Assembly: GCF_900499005.1 (NCBI RefSeq)
Contig: NZ_LS991316.1
Span: 222,191 to 269,674, forward strand
Direction of reading: 5' to 3'
Source: Actinomyces culturomici
Lineage (GTDB): Bacteria; Actinomycetota; Actinomycetes; Actinomycetales; Actinomycetaceae
Length of the DNA: 47,484 bases
In this document: positions 43,329 through 47,484 of the stretch, one piece after another
How positions within the stretch are numbered: the first letter of the stretch is position 1
How the letters are laid out: each line of letters begins with the position of its first letter
The notes under the pieces: generated by a model
What the model was told of the DNA's origin: nothing
Databases searched by the model: none
What the model saw: only the letters and a program-made list of their open reading frames with translations
Translations under genes and position numbers: made by a program

Positions 43329-44681
43329 ATGTCCGTCTCCACGTCCTTCACCGGCGCGCGCGGCATCCGCTACCCCGCGCCGGACGTCGCCCGGGGCCTC
43401 ATGCTCCTCCTCATCGCGGTCGCGAACGTCCCCTTCTGGCTCGCCTTCTTCCCCGACGCCCCCGCCGGCGGCTCCCTCGACCGGGGGTGGGTGCTCGTCC
43501 GCTCGCTCCTCGTCGACCACCGCGCCTACCCGCTCTTCTCGATCCTCTTCGGATTCGGTCTCATGACGATGCTCGACCGCGGGGAGGAGCGCCACATCGA
43601 CGCGAGGACCGCCGAGCTCGACGCGCGGCTCCCCGGCATGCCGGAGGACGTGCGGACCGGCTGGATCGAGGGGTTCGCCCGCGAGGCCCGCGACCGTTCG
43701 AGGCGCCTCGTCCGGCGCAGGGGCTGGTGGATGCTCCTCTTCGGCCTCGTCCACGGGCTCGTCTTCGCCGGCGACATCATCGGCGCCTACGGGCTCGTCG
43801 CGGTGCTCTTCGCCGGTCTGCTCGCCCGGCGCGCGTGGAAGACGCTCACCGCGCTCGGCGTCGCCCAGGTCCTCGTCATGACTCTCGCCCTCCTCGCGAG
43901 CCCGGGGGCGTCGGCCGCGGGCGGCTCGGCGGGCTCCATGGGGGACGGTTCGATCGCCGCCCTCCTCGACTGGTACTACCCGATCCTCTCGGGGCTCCTG
44001 TGGGCGACCTCGACGCTGCTCATCGCGGTGCTCGCGGCCGTCGTCCCTTGCGTCGTCATCGGCGCGGCGCTCGCCCGCACAGACCTCCTCGCCCGCCCGG
44101 ACCTTCACCGCCCGCTCCTCGTCGCGATCGGGCTCGGCGGACTCGCGCTCGCGGCCGCCGGGGGAGCCCCGCAGGCCCTCGAGGCCGCGGGATTCGCCGC
44201 GTCCGCGCCGTCGTGGGCGCACGCCCTCCACGAGCTCTCCGGGATCCCCGGGGCGATCGGCTGGCTCGCGCTCCTCGCCCTCCTCGCGGGTCCGCCGGCC
44301 GAGCGCCTCGGCGCGGTCCGCGGGCTCCTGTCGGCGATCGGGAAGCGCTCGATGACCGCCTACATCGGGCAGACGATCCTCTTCGTCGCGGTGTTCGGGA
44401 TCGCCGGGCTCCTCGGGGTTCGCGGCGTCGGCCAGTTCGCTGGATTCCTCATCGCCGTCGGCGTCTGGGCGGCGCTCGCCGCCATGTGCGGCCTGCTCGA
44501 GCGGGCCGGATACGCGCGCGGCCCCTTCGAACGGCTCCTGCGCAGGGCGGTCGCCCTTTCCGAGATCGACCGGCCGATCCCGCCGATCCCCGCGCCGCCC
44601 GCGTATCCGCCGGACACGGTTCCGGCGGGTGCGACTGAGCGGGCCGCGGCGCCGGAGGACCCGATGGGCCCGAGGGCCTGA
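43329..44681 (+). CDS. DUF418-family polytopic membrane protein
   Basis: 450 residues with about eight to ten membrane helices. Diagnostic DUF418 blocks: PDVARGLMLLLIAVANVPFW, YPLFSILFGFGLMTML, RRRGWWMLLFGLVHGLVFAGD-IIGAYGLVA, and GKRSMTAYIGQTILFVAVFG near the C-terminus. Family function is unknown; it is distantly related to acyltransferase-type membrane proteins. The hydrophilic Pro-rich tail of about 45 residues is cytosolic. It is a single gene, with direct repeats between its end and the convergent SdpI-like gene. Confidence 0.85.
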   Translation: MSVSTSFTGARGIRYPAPDVARGLMLLLIAVANVPFWLAFFPDAPAGGSLDRGWVLVRSLLVDHRAYPLFSILFGFGLMTMLDRGEERHIDARTAELDARLPGMPEDVRTGWIEGFAREARDRSRRLVRRRGWWMLLFGLVHGLVFAGDIIGAYGLVAVLFAGLLARRAWKTLTALGVAQVLVMTLALLASPGASAAGGSAGSMGDGSIAALLDWYYPILSGLLWATSTLLIAVLAAVVPCVVIGAALARTDLLARPDLHRPLLVAIGLGGLALAAAGGAPQALEAAGFAASAPSWAHALHELSGIPGAIGWLALLALLAGPPAERLGAVRGLLSAIGKRSMTAYIGQTILFVAVFGIAGLLGVRGVGQFAGFLIAVGVWAALAAMCGLLERAGYARGPFERLLRRAVALSEIDRPIPPIPAPPAYPPDTVPAGATERAAAPEDPMGPRA

Positions 44682-44696
44682 GCGTCCGTCCGATCG

Positions 44697-44783
44697 GCGC
44701 CCGGCCCCGGCCTCGTCGATCGGGAACGAAGCGGCCGCGCGCCTCAGCGCATTCGGACGAGGGCGCCCAGCCCCGGCCTCGTC
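44697..44783 (+). repeat. 21-bp direct repeat at the end of convergent genes
   Basis: A 21-base sequence ending CCCCGGCCTCGTC occurs at 44697-44717 and 44763-44783 with one mismatch. The same CGGCCCCGGCCTCGTC sequence follows tsaD at 11865. Confidence 0.7.
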
Positions 44784-45147
44784 ACTTCATGCGATTGACG
44801 GCCGACACCGCGGCCGCCGAGGCGACGAACCACAGCGCGATCGCGACGACGACCCCCGAGAGGCAGAGGATCCGGGTGAAGGCCACGCCGTCGGCTCCCA
44901 TGAGGAGCCCCGCGATCGCGCAGCCCACCGCATGGAACGCCGCGACCGCGGCCGCCATCGCGAGGATCGGCCAGGCGGCCTCGTGGCCGGTCCGCCAGGC
45001 CTCCTCGGAGGCCTCGAGCTCCCGGTTGTGCAGGCCGATCGCCGCGCCCTTCTTCAACGTGCCCGCGCGGCCGCGAGCCGCGACGAGCGCGTAGAGCACA
45101 GCGAGGAGCCCGAAGCCGAGCAGGCCGAAGATCCCGAGCGGGTTCAC
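44782..45147 (-). CDS. SdpI-like membrane protein
   Basis: 121 residues from GTG overlapping the nadE stop (GTGA). Three membrane helices (about 5-22, 57-77, 92-112). GAAIGLHNRELEASEEAWRTGHEAAWP resembles the SdpI-family signature (G-RT-T--SDEAW-AGH). SdpI proteins give immunity to the SdpC toxin in Bacillus, but most homologues have no known role. It follows nadE and may be co-transcribed with it. Confidence 0.7.
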   Translation of the reverse strand: MNPLGIFGLLGFGLLAVLYALVAARGRAGTLKKGAAIGLHNRELEASEEAWRTGHEAAWPILAMAAAVAAFHAVGCAIAGLLMGADGVAFTRILCLSGVVVAIALWFVASAAAVSAVNRMK

Positions 45148-47267
45148 TTCGCCTCCGCCTTCGCCTCAGCGCCGTCGGAGGGCGCGTCCACGCCCGAGCC
45201 CGGGACGCCGGCGACCGCTCGCTCGAGCTCGGCGATCCAGCGCGCGCCCGTGACGTCCGACGGCATCCTCCAATCGCCGCGCGGCGAGATCGCGCCGCCC
45301 GCCATCACCTTCGGACCGTTCGGAAGGGCCGAGCGCTTGAACTGCTGGGAGAAGTAGCGCTTGAGGAACAGCGTCTCCCACTTCACGATCTCGTCGAGCG
45401 AGTAGGCGACGCGGTCCTCGGCCGGGAAGCCCGAGGGCCACTGGCCCGTATCCGCGTCCGACCAGGCCTTCTCGGCGAGGAACGCGATCTTCGAGGGGCG
45501 CGAACCGCGACGCAGCACGTGGTAGAGCGTGAAGTCCTGCAGGTTGTACGGGCCGATCGTGTCCTGCGTCGACTGGATCTTCTCGCCGGGCTTCGACGGA
45601 ACGAGCTCGGGGGAGATCTCCGTGTCGAGAATCGAGAGGAGAACCCGGCCCGCCTCGTCGGAGAACTGGCCCGACGTGACGACCCAGCGGATGAGGTGCT
45701 GGATCATCGTCTTCGGGACGCCCGTGTTCACCGCGTAGTGGCTCATCTGATCGCCGACGCCGTAGGTGCACCAGCCGAGCGCGAGCTCCGACAGATCGCC
45801 CGTCCCCAGGACGATGCCGCCGCGGTGGTTCGCGATGCGGAAGAGGTAATCGGTGCGCAGTCCCGCTTGGACGTTCTCGAAGGTGACGTCGTAGTCGTCG
45901 GCGCCCTCCGAGCAGGGGTGGTGGAGGTCGGAGAGGAGCTGGCGGGCGGCCGGCGTGATGTCGATCGTCTCGCAGGGGATCTCGAGGGACTCGCAGAGGG
46001 CGAGCGCGTTCGACTTCGTCCCCTCCGAGGTCGCGAACCCCGGCATCGTGTAGGCGAGGATGTCCGTGCGCGGGCGCCCGAGGAGGTCCATCGCGCGGGC
46101 CGCGACGATGAGCGCGTGCGTCGAGTCGAGGCCGCCGGACACGCCGATGACGACCTTCGGGTTCCCGATGGCGCGCAGGCGCTGGACGAGGCCCGAGACC
46201 TGGATGTTGTACGCCTCGTAGCAGTCCTGGGCGAGGCGCGCCGGGTCGTCGGGGACGAAGGGGAAGCGGTCGACCGGGCGCTCGAGCCCGAGGTCCGTCC
46301 GCGGCGGATCGAGGCGGACGATTTCGCGGTCGAAGGCGTCGGCGGGGGAGTTCTCTCCCGCGTAGTCGGCGTTGTCCTTGAAGGAGTTCTGGCGCGTGCG
46401 CTCGGTGACGAGGCGGTCGAGGTCGACGTCGGCGATCGACAGGGTCCGCCCGCCGCGCGCGAAGCGCTCGCCCTCGGCGAGAAGGTCCCCGCACTCGTAG
46501 ATCATCGTCTGGCCGTCCCACGCGAGGTCGGTGCTCGACTCGCCCTCGCCCGCCGCGCAGTAGAGGTAGGCCGCGTTGAGTCGGGCGGAGGCCGAGCGGA
46601 CGAGGAGACGGCGGTCCTCCGCGCGCCCCACCGTGATCGGGGACGCCGAGAGATTGACGAGGACGGTCGCCCCGGCGAGCGCCGCGTAGGAGGACGGGGT
46701 GATCGGGACCCACATGTCCTCGCAGACCTCGGGCGCGAGGACGAAGCCGGGGAGGTCCTCCGCTTCGACGAGGATCGAGCCGAAGCGGACGAGGTCGTCG
46801 CCCGCGGCCGACCACTTCGACGCGTCGATGGCGTACGGCGTCTGAACGCCGGGCGTGACGAAATGGCGCTTCTCGTAGAACTCCCGGTAGTTCGGGAGAT
46901 GGAGCTTCGGCGTGACGCCGAGGATCCGGCCCCGGTGGATGGTCACCGCGCAGTTGTAGAGGGCCCCTTCGGCGCGGATCGGCGCGCCGACGACGATGAT
47001 CGGGAGGAGGTCGACCGAGGCCTCGGCGATCACGCGGATCGCCTCGTCGACCTCGTCGAGGAGGACGTCCTGGAGGAGGAGGTCGTCGATCGCGTAGCCC
47101 GACAGCGCGAGCTCGGGGAGGACGAGGGCGACGACGCCTCTGTCGGAGGCCTCCTTCGCGACGGAGACGACCTCCGCGGCGTTGCGCAGGGGTTCTGCGG
47201 GGTGGACGGGGACGGTGGCGGCCGCGACCCGGGCGAATCCCTGGTCGTAGAGCGAATGGAAGTTCAC
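45144..47267 (-). CDS. nadE: glutamine-dependent NAD(+) synthetase
   Basis: 707 residues from GTG preceded by GAGGAGGA. The N-terminal nitrilase-fold glutaminase has the triad Glu52 (VLPELALSGYA), Lys121 (VTPKLHLPNYREF) and Cys182 (APEVCEDMWVP). The C-terminal synthetase has the ATP loop IGVSGGLDSTHAL (about 374-386) and GDLSELALGWCTYGVGD. It makes NAD from deamido-NAD with glutamine-derived ammonia. Size and motifs match the two-domain mycobacterial enzyme. A longer frame to 47297 adds ten residues without support. Confidence 0.95.
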   Translation of the reverse strand: MNFHSLYDQGFARVAAATVPVHPAEPLRNAAEVVSVAKEASDRGVVALVLPELALSGYAIDDLLLQDVLLDEVDEAIRVIAEASVDLLPIIVVGAPIRAEGALYNCAVTIHRGRILGVTPKLHLPNYREFYEKRHFVTPGVQTPYAIDASKWSAAGDDLVRFGSILVEAEDLPGFVLAPEVCEDMWVPITPSSYAALAGATVLVNLSASPITVGRAEDRRLLVRSASARLNAAYLYCAAGEGESSTDLAWDGQTMIYECGDLLAEGERFARGGRTLSIADVDLDRLVTERTRQNSFKDNADYAGENSPADAFDREIVRLDPPRTDLGLERPVDRFPFVPDDPARLAQDCYEAYNIQVSGLVQRLRAIGNPKVVIGVSGGLDSTHALIVAARAMDLLGRPRTDILAYTMPGFATSEGTKSNALALCESLEIPCETIDITPAARQLLSDLHHPCSEGADDYDVTFENVQAGLRTDYLFRIANHRGGIVLGTGDLSELALGWCTYGVGDQMSHYAVNTGVPKTMIQHLIRWVVTSGQFSDEAGRVLLSILDTEISPELVPSKPGEKIQSTQDTIGPYNLQDFTLYHVLRRGSRPSKIAFLAEKAWSDADTGQWPSGFPAEDRVAYSLDEIVKWETLFLKRYFSQQFKRSALPNGPKVMAGGAISPRGDWRMPSDVTGARWIAELERAVAGVPGSGVDAPSDGAEAKAEAK

Positions 47268-47322
47268 GGAAGTCCTCCTCGTGGGGTTCCGGATCATTGT
47301 CTCCTAATCGGGCGCGTGCGCG

Positions 47323-47356
47323 CGCCGAGAGCATCACCTTCGTGCGACGAGAGCAT
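47323..47356 (-). repeat. 22-bp repeat, locus G (one and a half units), cut by IS30
   Basis: The minus strand has ATGCTCTCGTCG, then AAGGTGATGCTCTCGGCG in the 22-base register. The first unit lacks its AAGGTG half, where IS30 sequence begins instead. It lies between the IS30 end and the nadE start. Confidence 0.85.
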
Positions 47357-47484
47357 GGCGGTTTCAGGCGGTGAGTGCAACGGCGTTGTCGTCGAGTAAT
47401 TTTTGCATGAGTTCGGCGGGTGTTTTCCAGCCGTGGCGTTTGCGGGGTCGGGTGTTGAGTTGGCGTTCGGCCTCGGCGAATGCT
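47357..47484 (-). mobile_element. IS30-family element, partial at window edge
   Basis: Transposase end followed by GAAACCGCC, a sequence typical of IS30-type ends in actinobacteria. The rest lies beyond the window. Confidence 0.65.
47364..47484 (-). CDS. IS30-family transposase, C-terminal part
   Basis: The last 39 codons are present: AFAEAERQLNTRPRKRHGWK, then TPAELMQKLLDDNAVALTA and the stop at 47364. The LN-RPRK-HGWKTPAE block is the conserved end of the IS30 rve domain, just after its catalytic Glu. The gene continues out of the window, so integrity cannot be judged. The sequence is less GC-rich than nadE next to it. Confidence 0.85.
   Translation of the reverse strand, partial: AFAEAERQLNTRPRKRHGWKTPAELMQKLLDDNAVALTA

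Noticed and set aside
45519-47399. Long plus-strand open frame opposite nadE
   Set aside because: It is antisense to nadE and has Asp/Arg/Val-rich mirror composition and no recognisable domain.

Overview
The window is chromosomal DNA of a very GC-rich actinobacterium, most likely an Actinomycetaceae member (Actinomyces/Schaalia type). The pointers are a WhiB3-like Fe-S regulator, a three-gene succinate dehydrogenase with a single cytochrome b subunit, a GuaB3 paralogue next to a DnaQ-type nuclease, a two-domain glutamine-dependent NAD synthetase, PHO-box-like 11-bp direct repeats, and many start codons placed 6-7 nt after a TANNNT box (leaderless mRNAs). Species assignment is inference.

Layout: 1-1472, IS110-family element with a structured 5' leader. 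1578-6426, nnrD, alr, tsaE, tsaB, rimI. 6617-10053, sdhCAB, followed by two small genes. 10804-11856, tsaD, cut off from the other tsa genes by the sdh block. 11947-13737, an atypical, probably imported membrane protein whose 3' end overlaps a convergent THUMP-like methyltransferase. 15090-15527, groES alone, under CIRCE control. 15528-16230, repeats only. 16231-18005, ccdA-like and DsbA-like genes. 18108-19729, divergent whiB3 and a MerR-type regulator around PHO-box-like repeats. 19907-25776, AGE-family epimerase, guaB, transaldolase-like aldolase, exonuclease and guaB3. 25980-28165, decayed IS256 element, 72-bp minisatellite and relic gene ends. 28166-28783, a small membrane protein. 28956-40223, a complete nucleoside uptake and salvage locus. 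40224-40910, inverted 19-bp arrays. 40911-47267, fumarase, three membrane proteins, a DUF456 fragment and nadE. 47364-47484, end of an IS30 transposase.

The clearest pathway is the nucleoside locus. A BmpA-type lipoprotein, a double ATPase and two permeases import nucleosides. Cdd deaminates cytidine, DeoA and DeoD release (deoxy)ribose-1-phosphate, a phosphohexomutase-family enzyme probably moves the phosphate to C5, and DeoC cleaves deoxyribose-5-phosphate. A SorC/DeoR-type regulator sits inside the locus, next to a candidate operator.

The most unusual content is non-coding. A dispersed array with an exact 22-bp period and core AAGGTGATGCTCTCGGCG occurs at seven places, always in intergenic DNA. 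All three insertion sequences, from three unrelated families, end at or inside a copy. Two minisatellites (94 bp and 72 bp) are bracketed by copies. A separate pair of inverted 19-bp arrays lies at 40411-40566. All of this was read by eye, without database searches.
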